64,000 nucleotides of DNA from Amorphophallus konjac. Lineage: Eukaryota > Streptophyta > Magnoliopsida > Alismatales > Araceae. Made by a program: the position numbers and the translations under genes. Below the pieces are notes generated by a model. The model had not been told where the DNA came from. It saw only the letters and a list, made by a program, of their open reading frames with translations, and searched no databases. Positions 11,446 through 23,570 of the stretch are shown one piece after another. Location of the stretch: assembly GCA_022559845.1 (NCBI GenBank), contig CM040127.1, positions 29,846,708 to 29,910,707 on the forward strand, in the 5' to 3' direction. Within the stretch, counting starts at the first letter, position 1. Each line of letters starts with the position of its first letter.

Positions 11446-14400
11446 ATGGTAGGTCTCGATCTCCTCGGTCTTCCTCTTAGGATTCCATCGGCTCCCAGAT
11501 TGGCGCTTCTGTTTTCGTTCTCTGATCGTTGTTCTGCTCTTTGCCTCTGGCCGGGATGCCCAAGGTTTTCAAGCGGTACGTGGAGATCGGGAGGGTCGCC
11601 CTCGTCAACTACGGCAAGGAGTACGGGAGGCTTGTCGTCATCGTCGATGTCGTCGACCAGAACCGAGTAAGGCCGCCGCTCCCATGTCTCGCTTCCTGAT
11701 GTGGTTTTTTCTGTTCTTAAACCCTGACGTGCATCGAACATGTCGTGTGGCTAACTGTTTGGAGTTGGGATGCGTTGTTGGAACACGGGGAGGTGTTGAA
11801 ATGATGCTTTTGTTCTGGTTTGTTCTTGATGGGGGAGAAGCACTCGATCTTATGATGAGGTTTTGGAGCACTGTAAAAGTTCTTCTTGGTGTTGAGCTAT
11901 GCCCAGAAAGATTGGAGGATCCCATTGTGATCGTCTTTAGCTTTTATAGTGTCCGACATTTTGATGATTTGCCCTTTTAGTTTCGGATTAGAATGGGGAG
12001 GGAGTTCGACAATGATGGTTGAGGTGTGCGTGTGATGTACGAACTGCTGTAGAGATTGCTCCGAGCTGGGATTTCTGCCACACAGTCGACCACAGCTAAA
12101 AACGGGGAATCGTTTTCTAACTAGCAGACGAAGAACAGATAGATCTGAGAACAGGGAAAGAGAAGTGGAAGAACACTAAGAAATTCTATTGGCTAAGTTT
12201 GTGAACTACTAGGAGACAGCTCAGTTTGATATATCCGGATGATCGCCTCTCTGGCCTTTCATCCTTCTATTTATATCCCCACAGTGTTCAGTTTGTTTAC
12301 AATTCGAGGTCAGAGCTGCGCCACACCATCATTTGGCCAGTCTCCAACAGTCTGTAACAACCTTTCCGCTCTCTACTGTTAAGTCAGCCTGACAGCTCTC
12401 GACCCCACTGTCCAGCCGTTACAAATTCCTCCCCTCCTTCGAATACCTTGTCCTCAAGGTCGAACGAGAGAAGGTGAGAGCCGTAGAAGGCTGGCCAATG
12501 CTGTTGCGTAGGGCCACAAGGGCAGAAGCACATAATTCTAGCTACTATAACATTGTATAAAAGTACAGACTGGAAGAAGTATTCTGTATAGGGCGGTGGT
12601 TTGGGAGGTGGGCGACATCGGGAAATTAGTATGGCAGGTGAACAAGCGTGCAATGAGATTACAAGCTCAGCTTTTGTCAGCTTGTCAAGTGTGCACTTTT
12701 CCTCTTGACGACTTTTGGCTCTATCAAAAACAAATAATAAAGAACTTATACTAGAGCGGGCAATAGTGGCTTGCTCTTTTATCCAGGCTCGAGGACTTCC
12801 CAGCTTTAAGATACTCTTCACAGAACTCATTAAAAACAGGTGTTGCTAGATTGAAGTTTTTTTCGGAACAATCTTTCCATAAATCTTCAGACTGAAGTAT
12901 ATCAGATGCAACTTTTGGTTTTTGCTGAGCTTTAGCCACAGGATGTACCGAGGCAAACCAGTTTTCCTTGTGACAAGCATCAACATTTATCACATTCTTA
13001 TGTCTGTTTCCATGATCAGATAGATCATCCAAGTTAGAGTCCACAAACTGGATCCTTCGAAGAGGATTGGAGATTAACCTTGGTAGTACTTTCGTACTGT
13101 TGTTTGACTCCAAACTGATGGTAACTGAAACATTGGAAGGAAATCCAGTCTTTATAGCCTTTAACTTACTTGCATAAGGCATAGTAAGGACCCGTCTTTC
13201 AGGTAGCAAGAACTTTGAACTGTTACAAACAGAGGGGTCTTGTCTCAAAGAACATTCATCAATAACTTAACATTCTGCGGAGAAAAGCACTAATGCATTT
13301 CCAGAAGGCTGTACCATGCACATAAATGGATAACCAAGAACATTAATTTCATTTCTAGCAACTTCATGTATCATGTCCTTTTTGATGAAGCCACCCCGTT
13401 TTGTATCAAGAGATGCACCATTTCTGATTTTATAGAATGGCAACAAATCACAATGCCACAGCATTGCATTCTCAGCTGGGGCAGGTCGTAATTGCCCACT
13501 GTCATAGTGTTCAGGATCACCATCTGAACTTCCCCCTATAGCATGCATCTTATCCAGCCCAGAATTAGCACACAAAGGAATTCCGTCAACAAGTAAATTT
13601 AGGGAAGTATATTGATTAGTGTAAACAGAAAAAGCATTATCTGATTCTGATTTATTTTCTATACCACCTGAAAAAAAACCAGAGCAAAGGTTACTTGGCC
13701 CAACTGAAGCACTCTGTGCAGCCCAGTTACTTGGAACCTGATCATTCAATTCATGAACTCTAATCACAGAAGAAGTTGCAGCAGAACGAATGATCAGAGA
13801 AGGCAGGTTGTTGAACGAGAAATCTGCTGTAAGTTTCCTATTGCCTTCAGAAAACCAATGAGCATACTTGGAAGATTGAGAAGAAGTGGGACTCCATGAC
13901 TTCTCATTTATATTAGCACCCTGTTGCTTAATGGATGTGGCTACATGTCCATCATCTTCTCCAGCAATGGAAGAGAAGAGTGGCGATTCACATCCTTCGT
14001 GTAGGGAAGTATGATCAACATGTTCTTGCCCATCTTCAGTGGGCATGTAGCATGTTAGTTTTACTTTCACCAGTAACACATGCATCTCTATTTTCACAAG
14101 CTTGAGAGGGTTCAACCTTGACCTTGATTTTGTGATCGGGCAAATTTAATAATACCTTGTCATCACATCCAGTACCAACATCTTTCTGCCCACTAAAACA
14201 ACCTTTGGGGTGACAAACATTTGGTGGGGAATCTCCTGATCTATAATCTTCAAATGGATGTCTCTCCTCAAAATTAACAGTCATGTGAGAAGAAACTTCA
14301 AAATTTATTACAACAGCATCTTGATATAGTGAAGGAGCAAAATCCTGCACAGATTGTTTCTGCTCTGATGCAATTTGTGATTCTCAATAATAAGCTGGAA

Positions 14401-17400
14401 TATGAAATGCTGCAGATGAGGAGAGGGTACTAGACCCAACATCAGTCATCTCTGCCCCACCATCAGTTTGAGCAACTGAGTGCCCCCCATTATGAGATGC
14501 ATTCTGGATATCCACTGAACATTGTGAAGACATGCTATCAGACCCAAGAACCGAAGAACTAAAGATAGTATTTGGCTCACTTTCCTTCCTGGGCAATGAT
14601 GTACTAGAAGTCCCACCGGAGCTGACCTGTGCAGCACCAACTCGTACAGCATGATCAGTTCTAGAATCTACATTATCTTGTATCTCGATCTTCTGTTCCC
14701 TTGTGCTCGGAACCTCATGAACGGTGCTAGGAACATGGGAACATGAGAATGAAATCTGGTGATGACTATTGGTAGATCTAAAACGGAAATTGAATGCTTC
14801 AGCTAAGTCTAACCAAGAAACTGAAGGTCTTGAAGCAAGAAGGCTCCCAAACCAGTCCAAAGCTTTACCCCAAAGGTGAAAAGAAGCCGTATCTACCCTA
14901 TGACCTACTGGGGTATGATGAAAAGAAAAATAAGCATTTGCTTCCTTCACCCACACAGAGGGATCATAGCTACCATCATAGATTGGGAAGCTAAGTGAAT
15001 CAGACGAACAAGGATGAAAAGAAGAACAAGAAACGTTCTTCGTAGAGTCCAGAACATGGGAACCTGAAAGATGAATCTTGTGATGACTAGTTGCTCGGAC
15101 TTGATCTCCCAAGAACTTCTTATCTTCCAGAGCTTGAACTCGAGATTGCAGAGCCGACAAAGGGGCGAACAAGGCGTCGATCTCAGCCTGTAAATCATTG
15201 AGGGCGATCTTGAAGAAGGCCAGATCTTCAGGTGCCATGGAAGAGGAAGAGACGGTGGTGCTTGGAGTGGGCTCAGACACCATTTGTGATGTACGAACTG
15301 CTGTAGAGATTGCTCCGAGCTGGGATTTCTGCCACAGCTAAAAACGGGGAATCGTTTTCTAACTAGCAGACGAAGAACAGATAGATCTGAGAACAGGGAA
15401 AGAGAAGTGGAAGAACACTAAGAAATTCTATTGGCTAAGTTTGTGAACTACTAGGAGACAGCTTAGTTTGATATTTCCGCATGATCGCCTCTCTGGCCGT
15501 TCATCCTTCTATTTATATCCCCACGGTGCTCAGTTTGTTTACAATTCGAGGTCAGAGCTGCGCCACACCATCATTTGGCCAGTCTCCAACAGTCTGTAAC
15601 AACCTTTCCGCTCTCTACTGTTAAGTCAGCCTGACGGCTCTCGACCCCACTGTCCAGCCGTTACAGTGCGCTTCAGTTAAATTCTTAAGGTTCTTTTGCG
15701 CCTCATTTTTTAGAGGAACGATCATAAGATGGATGGATTAGCAGTGGGTACTGGAAATGTGTTAAGTGGGGAGCTTGGTTGATGGATTTCTCATCTTTAT
15801 GTAGGTCACTTCCCCGTCCACTGTTGCATGTCTGCTTGTGTCGCTATACACGGTGGATGTTGTTTTAGTGGTAGTTTGAATTGAATCCGGTTTATTAGCA
15901 CCATTTCTTGACTCCAGCAAATAAAATCATGCCGCTTAATCATTTGATAATAAACAACGAGTTGGCACTTCATAAAGGAGGGGGTTGTGGTGTTAGTTTA
16001 TTGGTGTGTTAAACTTGAAGTCAAGGAATGGTGTTAATAAACTATTTTCCTCTGCTATGCATTCTGTATTAAAGGGGTTGAGTCTCTTATCTATTTGCTT
16101 ATCTCAGTTACTTTTCTAGTTGAACTTGGCATCCCTTAATCCTTCGTTTCTTTTTTTTTCTGTGCTCCCCTTCATTTTTCATATTTCAGCTTCCATTTCC
16201 TTTATTTTTCTACATGGGTTTCTTTAAGCTTGTGACAAATCAAGATTTTAATAGCTATTCTGTATGCATGTTCGCAATTCCTGTTTTCTTTAACTCTGAA
16301 CATCTATTCCCTTATGGCCTCTTTGACGCGCGGATAAGGAAGCACGAATAGGCAGTGATGAGAGAGAAAAAGGTGGGTCCCACCTTTTCTCCTCACACAC
16401 AAGCCGCCTTAACCGGGTGGGGTGGCGTATTCCCCCCCCCCATTACGCCACCCCACCCCCGCGTCAAAGGCGCCCTTAGGCTTCCTTTAGGCCCCTAAGG
16501 CAAAACAAGGATTGCTTTATTTTTTTTCTTATGTTTGTTACTGTGCTGCCTTTAGACGTACATTTACTTGTCCAAGCTATTATCGGGACCATTCTGAATA
16601 TCTTGATCAAATTAGTGCTTTGGAGCTGAATGGACAATTGTTTCCAAACTGCTGCTTGATTGCACTTTAATTTCACGAGAACATTTAGATTCAGCTCATC
16701 TTTGAGCTCAAAAATGATATCTATGGAAAACAATTGCTGACCTGCTTTTGGTTGTGCTAACCCGATAGGAAGATCCCTGATTCACAGCAAGATACTTGGA
16801 GTCGTACTTCTCAATAGAACCTCTGTATAGGGCATTTCCCTATAAGTCACCTTCTGGTGTGTATGTGTGTGTATGTATTTTTTCCTTTTATATTCCTCAT
16901 CCATCAAACAAGATTTAGCCCAGGTTGATGGCCTAAGGCTTATTATTCTGATGATGGACCCAGACAATAGATCCCCAAAAGGGTTTATAGAGTTCCCTCC
17001 TTATTTCGAACATAGGTAGCAACTTTTTGGTAATCGAAAGTGCTTTCACGATTGTATTTTGAGCTTGCTTAGCACTCTATTCATCATGGTCGTGAAATAT
17101 GACTGTAAGATTGATGAAAATCTGAGATTCTTCATGATTGTCTGGAAACATGAATTAAAGTTAATGAAAATCAGATAATCTATCATTGCCATGAGATGTG
17201 AATGAAAATTGATGAAGATCTTTTTATAAACAGTCTCTAGGTGCTTGGTTAGGCTGGTAGATTTTAGTTTGGGGAGCTGCTGCTTCTCTGTGTATGTGTG
17301 GGTGGGGTAGGGCAGTGCATTAGGATTTGATGAAAAATGGTTGGATGTGCATGACAGCAACATTGATGTTCGTTTTTGGTGTGTTTGACGTCCCGACATT

Positions 17401-18214
17401 TAGGATTGTGGGATTAGGTAAAGAGAACAACATTGCTTTAAGTGTGCTTAAGACAGAAATCTCAATATTGAAACCTTTAACTGTTTATTTTTTCTGTTTG
17501 GATGTCTGTTATGAGATGGATTATCATTTTAACAGATGAATAAAATGGATGATGTGACTAACATTAATGTGTGGACTTTGTTACTTTTGTAGCCGTCCAC
17601 TCATTACTTACCCCTTCTAGTCGTGGCTTGTTTATTTCACTTGGCAAGTCATTTTGACTTCTTTAAGCCGAGTTAAAAGTCTTGCGAATTCTCACTTTGT
17701 TTCACCTAAAAACATTAACTTTTGCAGGTTCTTGTCGACTATACTGACATTGTGCGAGGGCAAATGAACCTGAAAAGGCTTCAGCTAACTGATTTCAAGA
17801 TTGACATTCCTCGTGTGCCAAAAAAGAAAACGTTGATTGCTGCACTGGAGGAGGCTGGTGAGCTTGCTGTTTCTGTAGGCTAGTGAAGAAGCCTAGCCTT
17901 TGGTTTGGTTTTGTTCGTCGTCTTTATTCCATTCGACTTCCCTGAGATTTGATTGCGGCAGATATAAAGAACAAGTGGGAGAGCAGTTCCTGGGGTAGGA
18001 AGCTGATTGTGCAGAAAAGGAGAGCTGCTCTCACCGACTTTGAGAGGTTCAAGGTTATGCTGGCAAAGATCAAGGTCTGATTTGTCTCATTTACACTCCC
18101 CAACATTGACAGAGGTTAATTAGGATGGCTAAGTCGATTTGTGTTCTTTTGTTTCAGAGGGGTGCTGCTATCAGACAAGAGCTTGCAAAGCTGAAGAAAC
18201 AAACTGCTGCTTAA
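11446..18214 (+). CDS. RPL14: 60S ribosomal protein L14 (eL14)
   Basis: Five exons: 11446-11448 (the ATG alone), 11565-11666, 17728-17857, 17962-18074 and 18158-18214. They total 405 nt, or 134 residues, the standard plant eL14 length. The protein begins [20 protein letters not shown] and continues with [38 protein letters not shown] and a basic tail ending KKQTAA, all family hallmarks. It is a structural protein of the large cytosolic ribosomal subunit. The start was chosen because ATG|GTAGGT at 11446 spliced to AAG|GTTTTC gives the exact family N-terminus. The alternative is an unspliced ATG at 11556, giving MPKVFKRY and 137 residues. Intron 2 is about 6.1 kb and holds a complete LTR retrotransposon and a small inverted-repeat element, yet every exon remains open. 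Confidence 0.96.
12031..12423 (-). repeat. 3' LTR (393 bp) of the intronic retrotransposon
   Basis: It matches the other LTR with about 7 substitutions over 381 aligned bases and carries a 12-bp segment (CAGTCGACCACA) missing from the partner. Confidence 0.93.
12424..14350 (-). pseudogene. degraded continuation of the gag reading frame
   Basis: Beyond the gag stop codon at 14384-14386 the same frame reopens to 14036. The reading then moves by one frame shift into 14115-13267 and, after another stop at 13267-13269, continues in frame to 12751. This looks like one original long ORF of the element now broken by two stops and a shift. The peptide is Ser/Asn-rich and matches no domain I recognise: I see no CCHC knuckle, no aspartic protease motif and no RT motif. 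It may be element-specific or captured host sequence. Confidence 0.5.
14384..15283 (-). CDS. Ty3/gypsy-type Gag protein (299 aa)
   Basis: The N-terminal third has a short helical segment ([19 protein letters not shown]). A retrotransposon_gag-like core follows, [20 protein letters not shown], then [20 protein letters not shown] and [12 protein letters not shown]. These are the family's conserved Trp/Phe positions, which build the capsid particle. The remainder is Ser/Thr-rich with no zinc knuckle. The start codon at 15283-15281 falls within the putative primer-binding site immediately after the 5' LTR, so there is essentially no leader. It ends at an in-frame TAA that probably truncates a longer ancestral frame. 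Confidence 0.75.
   Translation of the reverse strand: MVSEPTPSTTVSSSSMAPEDLAFFKIALNDLQAEIDALFAPLSALQSRVQALEDKKFLGDQVRATSHHKIHLSGSHVLDSTKNVSCSSFHPCSSDSLSFPIYDGSYDPSVWVKEANAYFSFHHTPVGHRVDTASFHLWGKALDWFGSLLASRPSVSWLDLAEAFNFRFRSTNSHHQISFSCSHVPSTVHEVPSTREQKIEIQDNVDSRTDHAVRVGAAQVSSGGTSSTSLPRKESEPNTIFSSSVLGSDSMSSQCSVDIQNASHNGGHSVAQTDGGAEMTDVGSSTLSSSAAFHIPAYY
15285..15665 (-). repeat. 5' LTR (381 bp) of the intronic retrotransposon
   Basis: Direct-repeat partner of 12031-12423, about 98% identical outside one 12-bp indel. It lies at the upstream end of the element on the minus strand and is followed by the primer-site-like sequence and the gag ATG. Confidence 0.93.
16317..16474. mobile_element. small GC-rich inverted-repeat element (MITE-like)
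   Basis: The ends GGCCTCTTTGACGCGCGG and CCCCGCGTCAAAGGCGCC are near-perfect inverted repeats. Inside are two further palindromes: AAAAGGTGGG/CCCACCTTTT and GGGGTGGCGTA/TACGCCACCCC. About 158 bp, with no coding capacity, in RPL14 intron 2. The compact nested hairpins suggest a MITE; no clear target duplication was found. Confidence 0.55.
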
Positions 18215-19569
18215 ATTCCCCTTCGAAATTTCATCAATTTTGTCATGGATGATGCAACCTGTATTTGCTTGGCTCCAGTTTTCGGCTAAGTCTTATCTTA
18301 GAGATGTCATTTCCAGATGCTTATGCTGGCCGGATATATCATTCTGTTGCGTGTTTAGCTGCCATTTGTGTGGGACGTAAGTTCTTGTTCTTTAAGCATT
18401 GTGAGCATGTTCGCAACTGATAAAAATTATTTAACCCGTGGTTGCGGTGTTTATAACGCAAAACATTCATTCACTTAACATGTTGGTAAGTGGATGCTTA
18501 AAATTTAAGGAGATGATGAGGGTTCTTTAAAAAAAATTGGAAGGCACCGATCGCCCTATCTTGGGGAGTGACGAACCATGCCTGGGGCGCCCGATCACAT
18601 CTTTTTTCTTCCAGAGGCGTCTGTTAAACTCGTTAGGGAACGGAAATAGAGGCGCATTCACAAAGAACACCGTGTTGTTGGTGGGGCACAAAGGTTTGGT
18701 GGCGAACATGTGTGAAAGGATTTGATCTTCGTTACATTATAAACTATAAAAGCTGGTCGTCAGGACAACTGGATTCCTATGGTTGCAATTATGCATCTTC
18801 CTTAGTTACACTGTGCGTAGGGCGATGTAATCATGGGGTAGAAAGAAATCGATATCCATAAATGATGCCCTCGTTGGAGCAAAACGGCGTTATCGGAAAA
18901 TTTCCTGCTAGGTTGAATAAGCTAAAGGGGGTTTTTGAATGCTGTGTTAGATGGTTCTGTCGAACACTAGTTTCGATTTAGATATTTTATCATAAGCGAT
19001 CAAATTTGGATTGGATAGATAAATTCTTACCCGATTGGATAAAATATCGGACGGTGACTGGTCGGATCCGTCTGCAACCCCCTGTGAGTTCATGTGAATT
19101 GTGGCACACTTCAAGCCCTACTTTTAGGGGGAAAAGAATCGCAAACGCACTATGCGTGAAGGTTGGATGGAACCACCTGTGGTCCTGAGGATGAGTCATC
19201 GATTTCAACTGTGCATGCCGTGGCGACACTACTTCCCCTCTCTTATTAGACCAGATCAGAAAGGTTGTGGCTCGCCCATCTTCTGATCACACACACACAC
19301 ACACAAGCAGTGGTGTCTTGCCGTCCGTGAGAAGTTGGAACTTCCTGCTGTTGGCTGGAAGCAAGCTTGGCATGAACACCATAAAACAAGCGGAGGACGC
19401 AAGAGAGCCTTCTAGTATGTCCTTTTGACTACTCCACTCCCAAGTGCGCAAACATATTGCAAGTGTAATCATCTTTCCCTATAAATGTTTTCTTGAAATC
19501 CCTCTTGCACAAAAACAAAGGCTAGGTGGGGAGAATTACTTTGGAGGGGATCTGAAGGTTCACCTCCAT
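18215..19569. other. RPL14 3' flank and intergenic region
   Basis: It includes the RPL14 3' UTR followed by DNA in which I support no gene. A (CA)n run lies at about 19289-19304. Short open frames on both strands at 18.5-18.7 kb and 19.0-19.2 kb are mutually overlapping and match nothing I know. Confidence 0.5.
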
Positions 19570-19637
19570 ATGGACCACTCGTATCCTCTGGCCTTCAAGG
19601 CCATTGTTCAGAAGTTGAAGGTAGGATTCTTGTTAGA

Positions 19638-19681
<44 letters not shown>

Positions 19682-22600
19682 ATGAAGAGTAAGTTTAGTT
19701 GATATTATTATGATGAGGACCATAAGTATATGTTTTCTTTCCTCCAATTTTTTCTTGTTTGTTTCTTTAGATATAGGTCTCCCTTTTTTGTGGACTCCAC
19801 CCTCACGTTGTAAGAGAAAATTGCAACAGAAAAGATAGTGATTTGATGATATCGGCACTTGGAATGGATCGCAAATTGGAACTCAGTAATTACTTAATAA
19901 CTGAGTTCCCTATGGAATTAGCTGGTTTTGCTCGCACATATAAGAGTCCACCAGCTGTCTGTTTCACTGCATGCTAGCTAGTCAACCTTTCCCCTTTAGC
20001 CTTTTAGGACTTCTCCGTTATCGTTTTGATCATTTACATCAAATTCTTGTTCCTTATTTGCTTCTCTTTTTGGGTTGTGGCGGGGGGAAGGGGGGTTAGA
20101 GGATCAATGATATGCATACTCTAAAATTTCCTCAAGGTATGTTACTTCCACAACTTGATTCTAATAATTTTTTTCCTTGTAACTAGTGTTGTTGAAGCAA
20201 CTTCCACACTACTCTTTTTTGTTTTTTTTTGCCTTCTTGAAAACTATGAATAAGGACAAAGAACTGTTCTAGCCGTTCCGTTTTCTTGCATTTCGTGTTT
20301 GCTCGATGTATATCGTACTTGACAAAAATGCTTTGCTCGGTGTACAGAGCAACATGCTACAGTTTTGGGACTGGATATAGCTAGAGCTTTCCACCTGTGG
20401 AACGAATGTGTCCGTTGGGATCAATAAATGAAGCCAAATCAAAGTGGTTTATGATTAACGTATTATGCACCTTAATTATATATTAAGAATGCCGAATCAT
20501 CGATTACCTGTTTCTGCATTTTTGTTCCATCTTCAGCAAATCAAGATAAGAGAACTTGCGAGTAGACTTGTTGAAGGGAAGAAGGCACCGTGGAAGAAGA
20601 AGAAGAAGAAGAGGGCTTCTAGGAAGGGCGCCTCACATGGGCATTATGTGGTGGACAAGGGTGGATCTGTGGTAGTCCAAAGAGGGGAAGCATGGCTCTC
20701 AGAGGTCTGGCTGTTCGGAGCCTTTGATCAGCGGATGGGAGATGGGGTCGTAAGGTTCTTGCAGTCGCATCTTTTTGAGAAGATGCTGCAGTCACATCTC
20801 TCCGAGGAGCAGCTTAGTGAGGTACGTACGTAAGAGGATACACCATCCCTTTCTCCCTTAATTTGTTCCTTTCATGCATCTTGGGAGAGGGTAGCTAGGA
20901 TAGATAGATAGGCGGAAAAGATTCCAACGTTTTAATTAATTAGGACTTTGAAATAGACTCTCTATTGGTGACGCAGCAACTGCGTTCTTACAAGTGTGAG
21001 AATCTAGCGCCAGCTGCAATTGTGGTTGACGATCCCCAAGTGGGAGAGACGCACCGTCTGACATCACAAGTGTACGTAACAACCCACCAGGCATTCGATC
21101 AAAATCTTCTGACAAAGTCTTACTGTGTAATTTTGTAATGTTTAGAAGTGAAGGTTCCCGCACCAGTACTAGTTGCATAGGGTTCAGATATACTGAATGG
21201 TTCAGATGAGCTAAACAAGAAATTAAAAAACGCTAGATTATATATGGATCCTTACTCTTCAAAACGTCGACCCTTTTCCAATTAAGTAGGTGTTTCTGGC
21301 CATGCACATGGAGAAATATTGATGTCACACCCTTGCACAAATGTCTAGAGGGGACAAGAAAGAACATATATATCTAAAGCCATCTCTTTATCACAATAGT
21401 TTCATGCGAGAGATATATATGCGATCATATCTTTTCTACAGATGGCCTGTACGTACGTAATGAAAGTCATATTACCGGGTAAATCTCATCTCAGGGTAGT
21501 GGTACTCACGAGTTGTCCGCACCAGTCCCCACAAACCCCATCATACCTCTCATGTACATGTGTGTTTAACGTCGGCCGGGGACCTCGCTTTCAAGTAATA
21601 CATACACATGTACTATGCTCATAGATTTCAAGGGATAGTACATACACATCTATTATGCTCTACAACTACGTACCAAGCTCTGCCCATATAGCTAGACGGC
21701 TAGTTCATCGATCGGTACGTTCACAATTATTGACAAGCATTTGGTACAGTGAAAGGGATGATAATATATATATCCTGATTTATCCATCATCATGATCATG
21801 ATTAGAGCCTAATCCAACTTGTTGGGAGTTCGAAACATGATTCCAGCTGGTTCACCACTTTATTCAACAGTGTATTCTAATCATTGAATGCATACATGCA
21901 TCCTGCATACACACCCAGACAGGCCTACTTAATACATATGCTCATATAAACATACATACAGGTGATGACATGACATGCATTCCTTCGTTTTTGTAGAAGC
22001 AAATTGCGAGCAAAGCCATGGAGATAATGAAGAACGCACATATTAATGCTGCGACCTCGAGGATGCAGCCACACGAGAAGGGAGGTTCTGCAATTGCGCT
22101 GTTGGTGAATGGCGAAAGAGTTTTGGCCGCAGATTTCGGTGGATATAAAGCTGTCTTATGTGAAGGAGGGAAGGCCATCCAACTGGGCAACAGGCGGCGC
22201 CAGAAGACAAATATAAGAGTGTGGTCCCTGAACACTATAATCACAGGTACGCAGCTAACATAAACCTCCTCGGCTGGTCTTTCTTTTCTCCGGATCATCA
22301 ACTGACCATGCAGAACATGTGATATATGAGAGAGAGAGTCAAAAATTTTCCACCTTTTTTTTGTTGGATCATCACAATAGTCCCACTAGCTGAAAGGGAC
22401 TGAATAACCAAATGTCTGGTTGAGTTTTACATCTCGAAGCATTGTTCAAGAGGTGAAATATATGTAGTTTAGTGATACACACTCCAGATTCATCTGCATA
22501 TATGCATATATATAGTACAATCACTTTGAAGGTCATATATAGTTCAGGTTGAATTGCTTAACACATAATTGGATAACATTCAAGGCATCTTTGAGTGTTT

Positions 22601-23298
22601 AACTCTGTTGGTCACTGAAATATATACATTAATACATGCTGCAGAGAAGCTGTTTGGCCATAGTGCTGTTGATGAAGACGAGAACAAGGAAAGATCTCCT
22701 GTCGTTGATGCAGAGAAGGTGGGGTCTAAGACTGAGTTCATAATACTAGCAAGTCATGGCGTTTGGGAGGTAGTTGAGGCTCCAATTCCTTTTGTATCAT
22801 GAGAAGTTCCTACTAGTCCTATATATTTTTATATAGGGTTAATTACCCCTATACCGTTGAAAAATTGTGCAATTACCCCTATACCCCTACCTTTATTATA
22901 TTTACCGTAATACTCCTGAAATCTTTAAAAAATAGCCATTGTGCCCCTCCACAGGGGTATAGAGGCAATTTTTTATTTTAAGGATTCTTAAGGATAGGGG
23001 CACAATGACTATTTTTTTAAGGATTTCAGGAGTATTACGGTAAATTCAATAAAGGTAGAGGTATAGGGGTAATTGCATAATTTTTCAAGAGTATAGGGAT
23101 AATTTTCCCTTTTATAATAATAATCTTGTCCAACAACACTGTTGAGGTTATCTGTCGCAGGTGTTGAGGGATCAAGAAGCTGTAGATCTTACAAGGCACA
23201 TAGAAGATGCCCAAGAAGCAGCCAAATGCTTGGCCGACGAAGCAGTGGCCAGACTGACAAAATCTGCCGTTATATGCGTTATTATTCGCTTCAAATAA
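19570..23298 (+). CDS. PP2C-like protein, probable pseudophosphatase
   Basis: Candidate exons are 19570-19620, 20537-20821, 21997-22246, 22645-22769 and 23161-23298. All are GT-AG and phase-consistent, giving 282 residues. Exons 2-5 clearly belong to the protein phosphatase 2C fold: ASHGHYVVD, VWLFGAFDQRMGDGVVRFL (about 75-93), GGSAIALLVNGERVLAADFG (about 141-160), TEFIILASHGVWE (225-237) and DQEAVDLTRHIEDAQEAAKC. The metal-binding residues are replaced. The family DGHGG motif is DQRMG here (81-85), ANVGDSRAV is ADFGGYKAV, and the late LASDG is LASHG (H233). Catalysis is therefore unlikely. It resembles the plant group of degenerate PP2C-like proteins (Arabidopsis PP2C44-like), so a scaffold or decoy role is possible. 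The first exon and start are weakly supported; coding evidence for exons 2-5 is strong. A MITE lies in the last intron. Confidence 0.8.
19642..19678. repeat. (CT)n microsatellite in intron 1 of the PP2C-like gene
   Basis: Uninterrupted CT dinucleotides, starting 21 bp after the putative donor site of exon 1. Confidence 0.95.
22835..23110. mobile_element. hairpin MITE, copy 1 (276 bp)
   Basis: Terminal arms AGGGTTAATTACCCCTATAC and GTATAGGGATAATTTTCCCT are inverted repeats, and complementarity continues through most of the element (GTGCAATTACCCCTATA with TATAGGGGTAATTGCA; TTTACCGTAATACTCCTGAA with its complement). It is a foldback MITE inside the last intron of the PP2C-like gene, ending 50 bp before the final exon. 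There is no coding capacity. Confidence 0.85.
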
Positions 23299-23570
23299 CC
23301 AACGGAAGCATACAATACATCTCCTTTTCTAATTATGCATTAATTTTGAGCCAGATCATCTCTATCTTCGATCTTTTCTCCCCCCGTTTTGCATAACATG
23401 CATGCCTGGAGATGATACTTACTGGCTTCCTTTTGTAGTGCGGGGGGATCCATTTTAGCAATTAATTAAGGCTTTGCAAAAATCTCCCCTCGGATAAAAT
23501 GTCAATCCTCCTGTGTAATTGTGAGGTGGGGGTGGAGACTGTCATTGCATCAAAGATGATAAAAATGTAA
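23299..23570. other. 3' flank of the PP2C-like gene
   Basis: Presumed 3' UTR and short intergenic sequence; nothing else is seen. Confidence 0.4.

Larger units (their letters stand above)
12031..15665 (-). mobile_element. LTR retrotransposon, gag-bearing and lacking pol, in RPL14 intron 2
   Basis: Complete ends are visible: LTRs at 12031-12423 and 15285-15665, both TG...CA when read along the window, flanked by the 5-bp target duplication GTGCG (12026-12030 and 15666-15670). The element reads on the minus strand, opposite to RPL14. Next to its 5' LTR (15285-15665) is a degenerate tRNA-Met-type primer site (TGGTGTCTGAGCC). Just before its 3' LTR is a purine tract (GAAGGAGGGGAGGAATT). The internal region codes for a Ty3/gypsy-type gag and a degraded continuation, with no protease, reverse transcriptase or integrase. 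It is therefore non-autonomous, mobilised in trans. Confidence 0.93.

Noticed and set aside
11556..11564. ATG at 11556 as the RPL14 start (MPKVFKRY)
   Set aside because: Splicing ATG|GTAGGT at 11446 to the acceptor at 11564 gives MVFKRY and exactly 134 residues, as in other plant eL14 proteins. The alternative is kept as a possibility only.
22770..22802. Read-through end of the PP2C-like protein (...VVEAPIPFVS)
   Set aside because: The next exon at 23161 continues the conserved PP2C C-terminus (DQEAVDL...), and GAG|GTAGTT is a usable donor.
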